Assembly (NCBI RefSeq): GCF_000425225.1
Contig: NZ_AULJ01000038.1
Location: forward strand, 1-57,987
Direction: 5' to 3'
Length of the DNA stretch: 57,987 bases
Source: Pontibacillus marinus BH030004 = DSM 16465
Lineage (GTDB): Bacteria; Bacillota; Bacilli; Bacillales; BH030062
Below are positions 26,122-33,955 of this stretch, piece after piece. The translations under genes and the position numbers were made by a program. Below the pieces are notes generated by a model. The model worked only from the letters and a program-made list of their open reading frames with translations. It did not search any database and was not told the DNA's origin. Each line of letters opens with the position of its first letter. Position 1 is the first letter of the stretch.

Positions 26122-27210
26122 CTAAATTGGTTTTGAAATGATTTTTACGTCTTCCCCTAACTGGGTTACTTCAGTGATGGTAAGCTGCATGGATTCCGAA
26201 AGCTTCGCAATCCCTTCTCCTCCAATAGGAGTTGGAGATTGTTGACCACCAATCAGCTTTGGTGCGACATAGTTAATGACTTGCTGGACTGCTCCTGCTC
26301 TAAGAAAAGCGTCGTTAATTTTTGCGCCACCTTCTACAAATACGGAGGTTACGTCCTTCTCTCCTAGCTGTTGCAATATTTCTTCTATTGATATCGTCGG
26401 TTCTGAAAGCTGAATGATTTCTACATGTTCGTAATGTGTAAAACGATCAATTTTTTCTTTCTCCACTTCACTACCTGTTACAATCCAAGTCGGGGCCTCG
26501 GGGTTTTGAATGAGAGGCGTGTCGATCGGTGTTCGAAGATGCGTATCGAGCACAACGCGAATCGGATGCTTCCCACCATGAGGGAGTCTTGTGGTGAGGT
26601 TCGGTTTATCTTGAATAACAGTATTTACACCAACAAGAATTGCATCATGTATATGACGGTATTGATGAACATCTCTACGTGCTTCCTCGCCCGTAATCCA
26701 TTGGCTTTCACCAGTTGTCGTAGCGATTTTTCCGTCTAGTGACATCGCAGTTTTTAACGTGACAAAAGGCCGCTTGGATTGAATCCAGTGGTAAAACACT
26801 TCATTCAGGTCATCTGCTTCCTTTTTTAAGACATGTGTCTTCACTTCAACCCCTGCATCTTCAAGCATTTTAATGCCTCTTCCAGCAACTTTTGGATTCG
26901 GATCAAGTGTCGCTACAACAGCACGGGATATCCCTGATTGAATAATCTTTTCAGCACATGGGGGCGTCTTCCCATAATGGCTGCATGGTTCAAGTGTTAC
27001 ATAGATGGTTGCACCTTGCGCACGCTCACCAGCCATATTCAATGCATGTACTTCAGCATGAGCCTCACCAGCTTTTAGGTGCGCTCCCATACCAATGACT
27101 TCACCATTTTTGACAACAACAGAGCCAACCGATGGATTGGGTGCCGTCTGCCCTTTAGTGGAAGCTGCCATTTGGATAGCTAATTTCATATATTGTTCAT
27201 CCTGATTCAC
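26122..27210 (-). CDS. ribD: Bifunctional pyrimidine deaminase/reductase RibD
   Basis: Performs the deaminase and reductase steps of riboflavin synthesis. The deaminase domain (about 1-145) carries the zinc site GEAHAEVHAL and TLEPCSHYGKTPPCAEKII. The reductase domain (about 145-362) has RPFVTLKTAMSLDGKIAT and ILVGVNTVIQDKPNLTTR. The best start is GTG 27210 behind AGGGGGTGAG; a GTG three codons earlier lies within that site. It is the first gene after the FMN riboswitch, with the riboswitch terminator only 29 bp upstream. Confidence 0.94.
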   Translation of the reverse strand: MNQDEQYMKLAIQMAASTKGQTAPNPSVGSVVVKNGEVIGMGAHLKAGEAHAEVHALNMAGERAQGATIYVTLEPCSHYGKTPPCAEKIIQSGISRAVVATLDPNPKVAGRGIKMLEDAGVEVKTHVLKKEADDLNEVFYHWIQSKRPFVTLKTAMSLDGKIATTTGESQWITGEEARRDVHQYRHIHDAILVGVNTVIQDKPNLTTRLPHGGKHPIRVVLDTHLRTPIDTPLIQNPEAPTWIVTGSEVEKEKIDRFTHYEHVEIIQLSEPTISIEEILQQLGEKDVTSVFVEGGAKINDAFLRAGAVQQVINYVAPKLIGGQQSPTPIGGEGIAKLSESMQLTITEVTQLGEDVKIISKPI

Positions 27211-27238
27211 GGTTCTCACCCCCTAAAAAATATTAAAA

Positions 27239-27270
27239 AACCCTGAGGAAGATATACGTTCCCCAGGGTC
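27239..27270 (-). terminator. FMN riboswitch expression-platform terminator
   Basis: ACCCTGGGGAA / TTCCTCAGGGT stem (one mismatch) followed on the minus strand by six T residues. It is located between the FMN aptamer and ribD, so FMN binding should favour it and stop transcription. Confidence 0.92.
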
Positions 27271-27403
27271 TAAGTTTAGTCACGAAAGAATTTGTGTAAA
27301 AAGACACAGTTCACCTGTGCTTGAGTCATCATTTATAAAACGGACATACTTGCAGAATTTTACAAGCAGTTCAAAAAAATCAGTACTCTCCTGACTCGTT
27401 CGA

Positions 27404-27539
27404 CTTCCTTCTCCCATCCGGACTGTTACCGTCGGCTTTGGTTTCTCACCAAATCAGCCGCAAAGCAGTGCTATGCGGGTCGCGGGCTAGCAAGACAAGC
27501 TTGATCACCGCCGGTTGGGATTTGCACCCGACCCCGAAG
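27404..27539 (-). ncRNA. FMN riboswitch (RFN element)
   Basis: On the minus strand the conserved RFN blocks occur in order: CTTCGGGGTCGGGTG at the 5' end, AACCGGCGGTGA, a variable stem with GCCCGCGA, then CCGACGGTAACAGTCCGGATG and GAGAAGG at the 3' end (the last two are adjoining). This is the FMN aptamer. It lies 194 bp before ribD, with an intervening terminator and an upstream sigma-A-like promoter. Together these form the standard Bacillus rib leader. Confidence 0.97.
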
Positions 27540-27581
27540 GCATCCGTTAAGAAACGGATGGTTGTATTAAGTTGTATCTTC

Positions 27582-27611
27582 ATAATACCCTTATATATAT
27601 TTAGATTTCAA
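27582..27611 (-). promoter_or_regulatory. Candidate sigma-A promoter of the rib operon
   Basis: Minus strand TTGAAA (27606-27611), 18-bp AT-rich spacer, TATTAT (27582-27587). Transcription would start near 27575, about 35 bp before the FMN aptamer. Confidence 0.6.
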
Positions 27612-27889
27612 GAGATAGAGTCTGTTGTATAATTATGGGATCTAATTTGTTTAACTAATAAACCACCAATTCCAACTAAACGTTGCATCATCAATGGCAT
27701 TAGCTGATTGGGAATAAATGGGTTACGCGAGGACTAAAGAATTAATTTTATATAAACTTAAGCAAAAAAACAGAAGGAAAATATTAACCATGATAAAATA
27801 TAAGAAAATTTTGCTTTTACATTTTATCACTTTAAACGAAATAAGTGTAAATTCAAAATCCTATATTAAAAGGAGTTGTAGTAGAGGAA

Positions 27890-28801
27890 ATGAAAAAATA
27901 CAGCCTACAAGAGATTTCTTCTGTTGTAGAGAAGAGCCCAAACGTTATTGAAAACTGGATGAATGAGCTTGAATTCCGATTAAACCATCAAGCCCTTATT
28001 GAGAATGGAGAAAAATATTTTGATGATCTAGATTTAAGAATCATTAAATTTATAATGAACAAAAGGGATGAAAGGTTATCATTTAACGAAATATTTACTA
28101 ACGTTGATGAAGTGTTTGAACTACGACAGAACGAAGAAATTGATGTTATGGGGAGTAAAGAAATTAATAAAAGTCAAGATAATAACATTGATGATTACGC
28201 TACATTCAGTGGTTTAGGACGGGATCCAGAAAGCCTTTTTTATGATATTGCTCAAGATAATGAAATTATTAAAATGTTTAAATATCATTCTCTACGTGTC
28301 ATGTTTCTTTCCGGTATGTTAGCAAAAAGGGTAAACTGTTATGATGAGGACTTACGAGTAGCTGCATTATTGCATGATATAGGAAAAATGGGGTTGTCTA
28401 GTAATATTTTATTGAAACCAGAAAAACTAAGTGATCTAGAGTTCTCTATAATTCAAAGCCACTGTCATATAGGAAACGTGATTGTTAGGAAACACCTTGG
28501 ATTGACTAGGGCAGCCAAGTTTATTCGAGATCATCATGAAAGATGGGATGGCAAGGGGTACCCGCGTCGATTAGTAGGCGATGAAATCACAATACAGGGT
28601 CGAATTATTTCGATTTGCGACGCCTTTGACACTATGACAATTGATCAGCGCAATTATAAAAAAAATACCTTAAGTTATGACGACGCTTTCGAAGAATTGC
28701 ATAAGTGTTCGTGGAGACAGTTTGATGGAAACTTAGTTAAAGTATTCACTGATATGAGGGAAGATATAGTTATTCCAGATTACATGATTCAAGAAATTTG
28801 A
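27890..28801 (+). CDS. HD-GYP protein with an N-terminal MerR-like DNA-binding segment
   Basis: A 303-residue protein. The C-terminal part (about 115-270) is an HD-GYP phosphohydrolase, typically degrading cyclic di-GMP. It has His133, His162-Asp163 in LLHDIGKMG, His191/193, DHHERWDGKGYP with the GYP triad at 223-225, and a final DAFDTM. The first 75 residues (YSLQEISSVVEKSPNVIENWM ... DDLDLRIIKFI, two blocks) look like a MerR-type helix-turn-helix of the kind seen in Bacillus regulators. No receiver or membrane domain is visible. The surroundings are AT-rich and contain gene remnants. GGAG-poor start: AGAGGAA precedes the ATG. Output as a c-di-GMP-responsive regulator is inference. Confidence 0.8.
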   Translation: MKKYSLQEISSVVEKSPNVIENWMNELEFRLNHQALIENGEKYFDDLDLRIIKFIMNKRDERLSFNEIFTNVDEVFELRQNEEIDVMGSKEINKSQDNNIDDYATFSGLGRDPESLFYDIAQDNEIIKMFKYHSLRVMFLSGMLAKRVNCYDEDLRVAALLHDIGKMGLSSNILLKPEKLSDLEFSIIQSHCHIGNVIVRKHLGLTRAAKFIRDHHERWDGKGYPRRLVGDEITIQGRIISICDAFDTMTIDQRNYKKNTLSYDDAFEELHKCSWRQFDGNLVKVFTDMREDIVIPDYMIQEI

Positions 28802-28864
28802 TAAAGAATATTAGACTAGTAAGGTTTCAGTAATAAAGAAATTAATAAACACCAAATCACTTGA

Positions 28865-29068
28865 AAAGGTTTACTATGGTGGATTGAGTTGGAACTACCA
28901 AACAAAAAAGGAACACGAACTTTTGAAGGAATAATTGTCCTTGATGATCATGAGTAAATAATTGATGTAGACTTAACCACGTTCAAAACTCCAGACGAAA
29001 GCGAAAGAAGCTTAATTATAGAGTGCTTTCAGTCTCATTCTGTTGGTGAAAACCAAAAAGCATTATAG
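28865..29068 (+). pseudogene. Degenerate gene remnant with an in-frame stop
   Basis: One reading frame gives coding-like sequence on both sides of a TAA at 28955-28957: GLLWWIELELPNKKGTRTF before it, IIDVDLTTFKTPDESERSLI after it. It ends at TAG 29068. No start codon or ribosome site is present, so a 5' truncated, inactivated gene is most likely. I do not recognise the family. The rest of 28802-29143 holds nothing else but the terminator at 29124. Confidence 0.45.
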
Positions 29069-29123
29069 AAATAGTCGATTCTCTAAATTCAATATAAAGC
29101 ATTTGATTTTTTAAACTAAAAAG

Positions 29124-29140
29124 ACTCCATAATATGGAGC
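29124..29140 (-). terminator. Terminator of the osmC/redox operon
   Basis: Short stem GCTCCATA / TATGGAG-type dyad with TCTTTTTAG after it on the minus strand, 4 bp past the OsmC-family stop. Confidence 0.75.
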
Positions 29141-29143
29141 CTT

Positions 29144-29596
29144 TTATCCTTCATTAACAGTTAAGTCAGCTTCTAGTCTTACATCCACATTCCCTTTAAT
29201 AGCCCGGGAAATCATGCAACTTTCTTCTGCTTTTTCTGCGATTCGCTGTAGCTTGGTTAAATCATCCATTGTTGCTTCTGGCTTTAGCCTTACTACTGGA
29301 CGGTGGATGATTTCTTCGTATGTGATCACACCTTTTGTTACATCTACTACACCCTCTGAACTCATGTCCATCTCATCTAGCGGAAGACCAGCGCGTTCAA
29401 TCATTGCTCCGAGTGTAATGATATAACACGTAGCTGCTGCTCCTAGTAACATTTCATCTGGGTTTGTCCCAATACCAGGCCCGTCCATTTCTGTTGGAAC
29501 AGAGATTTCTGTCTTCAACTTGTCTGCTTCAATTGTACCTACACTGTTTCGCCCACCTGGCCAGTCAGCTTTTAAGTGAAAATGATGTTTTGCCAT
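29144..29596 (-). CDS. OsmC/Ohr-family peroxide reductase
   Basis: OsmC-fold thiol peroxidase of 150 residues that would reduce organic hydroperoxides in the cytoplasm. The two redox cysteines are at the family positions: Cys57 in LLGAAATCYIITLGAM and Cys127 in KAEESCMISRAIKGN. The N-terminal NSVGTIEADKLKTEISVP is also OsmC-like. The subgroup is closer to YhfA/OsmC-like than to Ohr, a weak judgement. It starts 11 bp after the selenoprotein-like gene with a strong ribosome site (GGAGGAACC), so the two are likely cotranscribed as a redox pair. Confidence 0.87.
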   Translation of the reverse strand: MAKHHFHLKADWPGGRNSVGTIEADKLKTEISVPTEMDGPGIGTNPDEMLLGAAATCYIITLGAMIERAGLPLDEMDMSSEGVVDVTKGVITYEEIIHRPVVRLKPEATMDDLTKLQRIAEKAEESCMISRAIKGNVDVRLEADLTVNEG

Positions 29597-29607
29597 GTTG
29601 GTTCCTC

Positions 29608-30165
29608 CTACTCTTCGCTGTTATGTTTCTCCATGTATTGCAAGACTTTGTCTAGCTGTGCATGGTCCTCTGGTGATGAATCAATATGATGCCAGATCAT
29701 TTGACCTTTTTGATCATATAACCAGGTTCCACCTTGAATATAGACATCCTGCGTTTTCATTGATTCTTTTACAAATTCTTTTTGGTTTTCATTGTTAGGC
29801 AGGAAGTTCTTCACCTTGCCTGTCATTGCACCCCAAAGCGCTTTTGATAGTAGCTTCCACTTTGGCATTGTCACAGTACCTTGTTCTTTATATAGTTGTC
29901 GGGAAGGATCTCCATATATACCGAATGGAAATGGCCCAAAGTGCTCCATAAATTGCGCGATAAACGATGCACTTGATGGAGCAATGGCGACAACCTGAAA
30001 TTCTTTGGATTCAACTTCATCTATTCGCTCACGCAACTGCGTGAGATAAGCACGACAAACCGGTCAACCAAGGTGACGCACGAAAACAACCATTGTCTTT
30101 TGACCTTCAATAACCTGACCTAAGGTTCTCTCATCCGTCTGCCCTTCTAAGATTGGTTTGGACAT
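29608..30165 (-). CDS. AhpC/TSA-family redox protein, probable selenoprotein (UGA-encoded Sec34)
   Basis: Thioredoxin-fold protein of the AhpC-TSA_2/SelL-like type, 185 residues if TGA at 30064-30066 is read as selenocysteine. From ATG 30165 (AGGTGGTG upstream) the frame runs MSKPILEGQTDERTLGQVIE, then VVFVRHLG-U34-PVC37-RAYLTQL and on in frame to the stop at 29608. The TGA replaces precisely the first Cys of the C-x-x-C expected after 'FxRHxGC'. A perfect hairpin lies 18 nt downstream (separate entry). Without recoding only a fragment starting at an internal TTG would be made, lacking the active site. Alternatives are a nonsense mutation or base error. Cotranscription with the OsmC-type gene supports a peroxide/disulfide role. 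Confidence 0.75.
30028..30045 (-). promoter_or_regulatory. Candidate bacterial SECIS hairpin
   Basis: On the minus strand CTCACGCA / TGCGTGAG is a perfect dyad with a 2-base centre, best folded as a 6-7 bp stem with a 4-6 nt apical loop containing AGTT. It begins 18 nt after the in-frame TGA (30064-30066), and the loop G is 26 nt from it. That lies within the 16-37 nt spacing known for bacterial SECIS elements. Confidence 0.65.
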
Positions 30166-30246
30166 TGGCTTCACCACCTATACCCCCTATCATACCGAAA
30201 TCTAATCACATAATCCAAATGGTACGATGTGATGTTTGCTAAATCA

Positions 30247-30870
30247 TCACTTTTTTATGTAATGCTGTTTCAACAAAAAATCCCTGTCCTTCATCCTGAT
30301 AACATTACAATCATAACTTGACTCAAATTCTCTTAGCCTTTCTTCAATAGTTTGGTCCGATTGAAAGAGGTCCTCTCTATCATAATGAGGAAAAATAATA
30401 TCATCATGTAAGTAAAGCCCTGAAAAATTTCTTAATCCAACTTCATTCATAAATGGAGTGAAGACGTTAACCAAATTAATATGGGGACCTAGAACCATGG
30501 CACCTGCACTCACTCCAACAATCACCCCTTCTTTTTGGGCAGCAAAATCGAATAAATCTTTGTCTGCACCACTTTCTTTTAGGTGATACAGAAGTTTATA
30601 AGGGTTGCCTCCATTGATGTAAATGATCGAGTAGTTTTGAATAAACGAAGGAGCATCATGTTCCACATCTAAAAAGTCCACTACACTTACTCCCATTTCC
30701 AACAAATCCGACTCAGCTTTTCGTGCATATTTGTTCTGTTCTTTTTCCTTCGATGCGGTCGTTATGATAACTGTAGCAGTATCCTGTTTATGCGCAATAA
30801 CTTTCATAAAGCACTCTTTAATTTCATCAGTGAAAAAGCCATTGGAGGTTAATAAAATATCAGATTTCAT
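30247..30870 (-). CDS. Peptidase S51 (dipeptidase E-like) family protein
   Basis: Class I glutamine-amidotransferase-fold serine peptidase, 207 residues. The nucleophile Ser121 is in VGVSAGAMVLGP. INGGNPYKL (about 86) and FPHYDRED (about 161, His) complete the typical S51 pattern. It is similar in layout to B. subtilis YgaJ. The ATG at 30870 follows GGTGGG and is nested in the end of the DUF402 gene (11-bp overlap in another frame). The preceding GTG is an alternative. Substrate is unknown. Confidence 0.82.
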   Translation of the reverse strand: MKSDILLTSNGFFTDEIKECFMKVIAHKQDTATVIITTASKEKEQNKYARKAESDLLEMGVSVVDFLDVEHDAPSFIQNYSIIYINGGNPYKLLYHLKESGADKDLFDFAAQKEGVIVGVSAGAMVLGPHINLVNVFTPFMNEVGLRNFSGLYLHDDIIFPHYDREDLFQSDQTIEERLREFESSYDCNVIRMKDRDFLLKQHYIKK

Positions 30871-31393
30871 CACTACCCACCCATTTTTCCGCTTCTCTTA
30901 AGATATCAAATTGCCCTAATTCCAATAAACTTGTTACTTTTCTGTGCGTTCTCAGTGCTAAGTCATATTGTTCTCTCGTGATATCTCCTAATCTCCATGC
31001 CGCATCTAATTCATCATGATCCAGTGTATAGTAACCCCCATTTGGTAATGCTACTACATCTAAATATAAATCTTCATACCATGGGATACCATCTTCCGTT
31101 TCACCATACGCATGAATCATATCAATATACCATTGCACAACATTTCCATTTTGGTTAATCATAGCCGTAACCGTAAAATGCTCACCTTTCGGAAAATGCT
31201 GCACCCATACGTACCCGTCATCCGCGATACAAATATTACTGTCTTCATATGGAATCACTAGTCTAGTTTGTACTTTATGTATATGTAAGACTGCCACTGC
31301 ACCTTGGAACGACTCACTATTCTCATGATGAACTGAAAAGGAGCGTTCCTTCACTCGGTTCCAATGAGAGCGGTCTGCGTATTTAACCTTCAC
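30860..31393 (-). CDS. DUF402-family nucleoside phosphatase-like protein
   Basis: Single DUF402 (FomD-like) domain protein, 177 residues. Family features: VVQWYIDMIHAYG, WYEDLYLDVVALPNGGYYTLDHDELDAAWRLGDIT (consecutive blocks with acidic metal-binding residues). B. subtilis YgaC and the staphylococcal Ntdp belong to this family and hydrolyse nucleoside di/triphosphates, so a similar activity is plausible. It is 3 bp downstream of a GNAT gene and overlaps the S51 gene, making a three-gene operon. Confidence 0.8.
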   Translation of the reverse strand: MKVKYADRSHWNRVKERSFSVHHENSESFQGAVAVLHIHKVQTRLVIPYEDSNICIADDGYVWVQHFPKGEHFTVTAMINQNGNVVQWYIDMIHAYGETEDGIPWYEDLYLDVVALPNGGYYTLDHDELDAAWRLGDITREQYDLALRTHRKVTSLLELGQFDILREAEKWVGSDEI

Positions 31394-31396
31394 CCC

Positions 31397-31867
31397 TCAC
31401 TCACCCACCTCATATTCCATCTTTACAAATTCAAAGGTACTTCCGTTTGTATCTTGCATAAAGGCTTGAACCTTTTTAAATCCAACTCGTTCATAGACTT
31501 TTATCGCACGTTCGTTAAAGGTAGCTACAGATAACGTCAGCTTTTGAGGGGAAAAAGAATCTTTTACATAATCAATCCCCTGCTCTAAAAAGTATTGCCC
31601 CTCTCCATTACCTGTTAAATCCGGGCGTAATCCCAAGCCAATGTCTACAACATTTGGTTCAGGTTTAGTAAAACTAAAAAAGCCAATTAAGCTACCATTT
31701 TTATAAACACTAAAGGATTTACCCTCTCGCTGTTTAGGGTCTAAAAATTCCTCGTGGTCTTCTTCATCTGCTGATATATCATAAAAGGAATACTTCCCTT
31801 CATAATGCCACTGACCTGCTATATGTTCTGCTTCCTTTTGAGTCATCGGTTGAAATGTGTACATCAT
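31397..31867 (-). CDS. GNAT-family N-acetyltransferase
   Basis: A 156-residue GNAT-fold enzyme. The acetyl-CoA pyrophosphate-binding region is the LRPDLTGNGEGQYFL segment (Q/R-x-x-G-x-G/A variant, about 89-103). It is followed by LSVATFNERAIKVYERVGFKKV, the usual beta4-alpha4 end. The ribosome site AGGAGG is six bases before the ATG. First gene of an operon with DUF402 and S51 genes. The acceptor is unknown. Confidence 0.8.
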   Translation of the reverse strand: MMYTFQPMTQKEAEHIAGQWHYEGKYSFYDISADEEDHEEFLDPKQREGKSFSVYKNGSLIGFFSFTKPEPNVVDIGLGLRPDLTGNGEGQYFLEQGIDYVKDSFSPQKLTLSVATFNERAIKVYERVGFKKVQAFMQDTNGSTFEFVKMEYEVGE

Positions 31868-31951
31868 TGTTCTCCTCCTTACATCAATTATTATTTCAAA
31901 TTTTCAAATTATTTTAAAGTTAAATAAGGAAATTTTAGGTAAACCAATAAA

Positions 31952-31998
31952 AAGAGATGCATATAAAAGTTGAAACCAACTCTTTATATGCATCTCTT
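31952..31998. terminator. Bidirectional terminator
   Basis: AAGAGATGCATATAAA / TTTATATGCATCTCTT, 16-bp perfect stem, about 14-nt loop. It lies just after the cupin gene on the minus strand. Confidence 0.85.
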
Positions 31999-32004
31999 CT
32001 CCAT

Positions 32005-32379
32005 TTATATGTCTTGAGGTTGTAAGGTTACTTCTTGCATTCTGTCCTCTGGCTTTAATGTCCCTGATTCAATCACCATCACTGTCATACCCTTTTCAGA
32101 GCCAGAAGCATGGCTTTCTCCTGTCACCCAAAAAGCTGCAGTCCCTTTTTGAATCGGATACGTAACACCATCTTCTCCATAAACCCAACCTTCACCTTCC
32201 ATAACAGCGAAGAGCTGGTCGCAAGCTGCCTGATGCTCCCCAACCATACCACCTTGAGGGATGTGCATACATCCTACATGCGCCCCTTCCTCTGTTAACA
32301 GTAACGGTGACATAGAAAACGTAGATTCGTATTGTGTAATCGGCTTTGCTACCTTTTCATCAAAGCGAAAAAACTTCAT
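32005..32379 (-). CDS. Cupin-domain protein
   Basis: Single beta-barrel cupin of 124 residues. Cupin motif 1 is weakly kept (HIPQGGMVGEHQAACDQLFAVMEGEGWVYG, read as two strands), with Glu/His/Gln as possible metal ligands. Motif 2 is GTAAFWVTGESHASGS. It starts one base after the end of the interrupted DUF488 frame, whose last codons supply the GGGGGGAG ribosome site. Small-molecule or metal binding is likely; the ligand is unknown. Confidence 0.78.
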   Translation of the reverse strand: MKFFRFDEKVAKPITQYESTFSMSPLLLTEEGAHVGCMHIPQGGMVGEHQAACDQLFAVMEGEGWVYGEDGVTYPIQKGTAAFWVTGESHASGSEKGMTVMVIESGTLKPEDRMQEVTLQPQDI

Positions 32380-32739
32380 TCATTCTCCCCCCTGTAAAAG
32401 TTCTTCAAGTACTTTAGCATGATTATAATTTTCTTCTTTTGTAGCAAACAAAATGGTTACTTATCCTTGATTAACCCAACTCTTTAGCTTTTGATAAGCA
32501 TCTTTCTTATCATCATCTTCTTCTAACTCTTGCTTATATTTCTTTTTAAATTTTGGAAATTTATTAGGGTCATGAGAAAACCACTTACGCAAGTCAGAGC
32601 TTGGGGCAATGCCTTTTAACCATTCATCCAACTGTGCGTCTTCTTTTGAAACACCTCTTGGCCAGATGCCATCCACTAACACTCGTTTCCCGTCCTTTTT
32701 GGAAACATTTTCATAGATCCTTTTGAGTTGTACTGACAT
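32380..32739 (-). pseudogene. DUF488-family gene interrupted by a TAA stop
   Basis: The frame begins MSVQLKRIYENVSKKDGKRVLVDGIWPRGV with the DUF488 signature and reaches KSWVNQG after 92 codons, where TAA occurs at 32461-32463. The same frame continues without interruption for VTILFATKEENYNHAKVLEE and a few residues to TGA at 32380. That is exactly the conserved C terminus of DUF488 proteins (about 119 residues). A single base change (for example AAA to TAA) explains it. The product would lack its last strand and helix. A sequencing error cannot be excluded. TAA excludes selenocysteine. Confidence 0.8.
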
Positions 32740-32860
32740 CGAATTTCCTCCTAACCTTTATTTCTTCCATTCTTTTTCCCTTTTTCCTTCTTTCAAAAAG
32801 GATTTTCATAATCGTTTCTTGTATCCTAGAAAGAAGAAAGATTTTTAGGAGGCATAATAC

Positions 32861-33793
32861 ATGAAAACTTTATCCCAAAATACATTTCAACAAGCACGAA
32901 ACTGGATCATGACAGAAGCACGCCCTTTGGAGCAGGCTCTTTTCTCATACGAGTATGAAAATGGTTCAGCAGATGATGTCCTAGATGAACTTTCAAAATT
33001 CCAAAATAAAGATGGTGGGTTTGGCCATGGTTTAGAAGCCGACTTTCGCATGCCTCAATCCTCCCCCATGGCTACATCAGTAGGTCTTCAACATTTAATT
33101 CAATTCGCTGACCAACCTAAAGCTGAAACCATGATTCAAGAAGCAATCCGCTACCTGGAATATTCTTTTCTTGAAGAACGTCAAGGCTGGTTGGCTGTTC
33201 CTAAAGAAATAAATGATTATCCACACGCCTTTTGGTGGTCGGTACATGATAACGGGATGTCATGGATTGATGACAACTGGGGGAACCCTAGTGCAGAGTT
33301 AATTGGCTACCTCCATATTTTTGAACACTATGTAGCAGCCTTAAATGTACCCAAACTTGTGGATCAGGCGGTTCAACACTTTTTAGAATTGGAAGAGTTT
33401 CCATCAGAACATGAGATTTATTGTTACTTACGCCTACTCGCTATGGTTCCATCACAGCGTACAGAGAAAGTGGAGAAACAACTGGAACGTGCGGTACAAG
33501 CTGTTGTAAAACTAGACCGTGAAAATTGGGAGAAGTACGTTCCATTCCCTCTTAAATTTGTAGCAAGTCCTGAATCGAAAACATACGGCATCCCTCAATT
33601 TAAAGTCGAAGATAACTTAGATTATTTTGTAGAGAAAATTGAAGAGCATGGTGTAGTAGAGCCAACATGGGCATGGAATGATTATATGGATGTATGGGAA
33701 GAAGCAAAACGTGAGTGGACAGGCGTTCTTACACTTGGCACACTAGGGGGCCTTAAACGATTCAATCGATTGGAAACGGAAAACAAACTATAA
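32861..33793 (+). CDS. Prenyltransferase/squalene-cyclase-like alpha-alpha toroid protein
   Basis: Soluble 310-residue protein. LSKFQNKDGGFGHGLEADFRMP (about 45-66) is a QxxDGGFG-type repeat typical of terpenoid cyclase/prenyltransferase toroids. VLDELSKFQ and later LTLGTLGGLKRF bracket helical repeats, and AFWWSVHD and PTWAWNDYMD carry many aromatics. No catalytic DxDD motif is evident, so cyclase activity is not claimed. The start has AGGAGG eight bases upstream. Single gene, function unknown. Confidence 0.65.
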   Translation: MKTLSQNTFQQARNWIMTEARPLEQALFSYEYENGSADDVLDELSKFQNKDGGFGHGLEADFRMPQSSPMATSVGLQHLIQFADQPKAETMIQEAIRYLEYSFLEERQGWLAVPKEINDYPHAFWWSVHDNGMSWIDDNWGNPSAELIGYLHIFEHYVAALNVPKLVDQAVQHFLELEEFPSEHEIYCYLRLLAMVPSQRTEKVEKQLERAVQAVVKLDRENWEKYVPFPLKFVASPESKTYGIPQFKVEDNLDYFVEKIEEHGVVEPTWAWNDYMDVWEEAKREWTGVLTLGTLGGLKRFNRLETENKL

Positions 33794-33955
33794 CTTATAC
33801 CCTTATCATTTAATTTTTAAACCATTTTTCACCGAAGAGTGATCTAACTATACAGCTCAATCGATTGCTTAGCGAAGATCACTTACAGAAAAGTATAAAA
33901 TGTGATATCCCCTATGCTATCCTAGCCTTATGCCGAGAAAATAAAGGAGAATCTT

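Noticed and set aside
27438-27632. Plus-strand 64-codon frame over the FMN leader
   Set aside because: Antisense to the conserved RFN aptamer; the structured RNA explains the sequence.
27608-27733. Minus-strand 41-codon open frame with amphipathic sequence (NPFIPNQLMPLMMQRLVGIG...)
   Set aside because: No start codon with a ribosome site, and it overlaps the rib promoter. The length is easily reached by chance; it may be a gene remnant but I cannot support it.
32461-32463. Second recoding event in the DUF488 gene
   Set aside because: The stop is TAA, not TGA, and the position is not a Cys, so selenocysteine does not apply.
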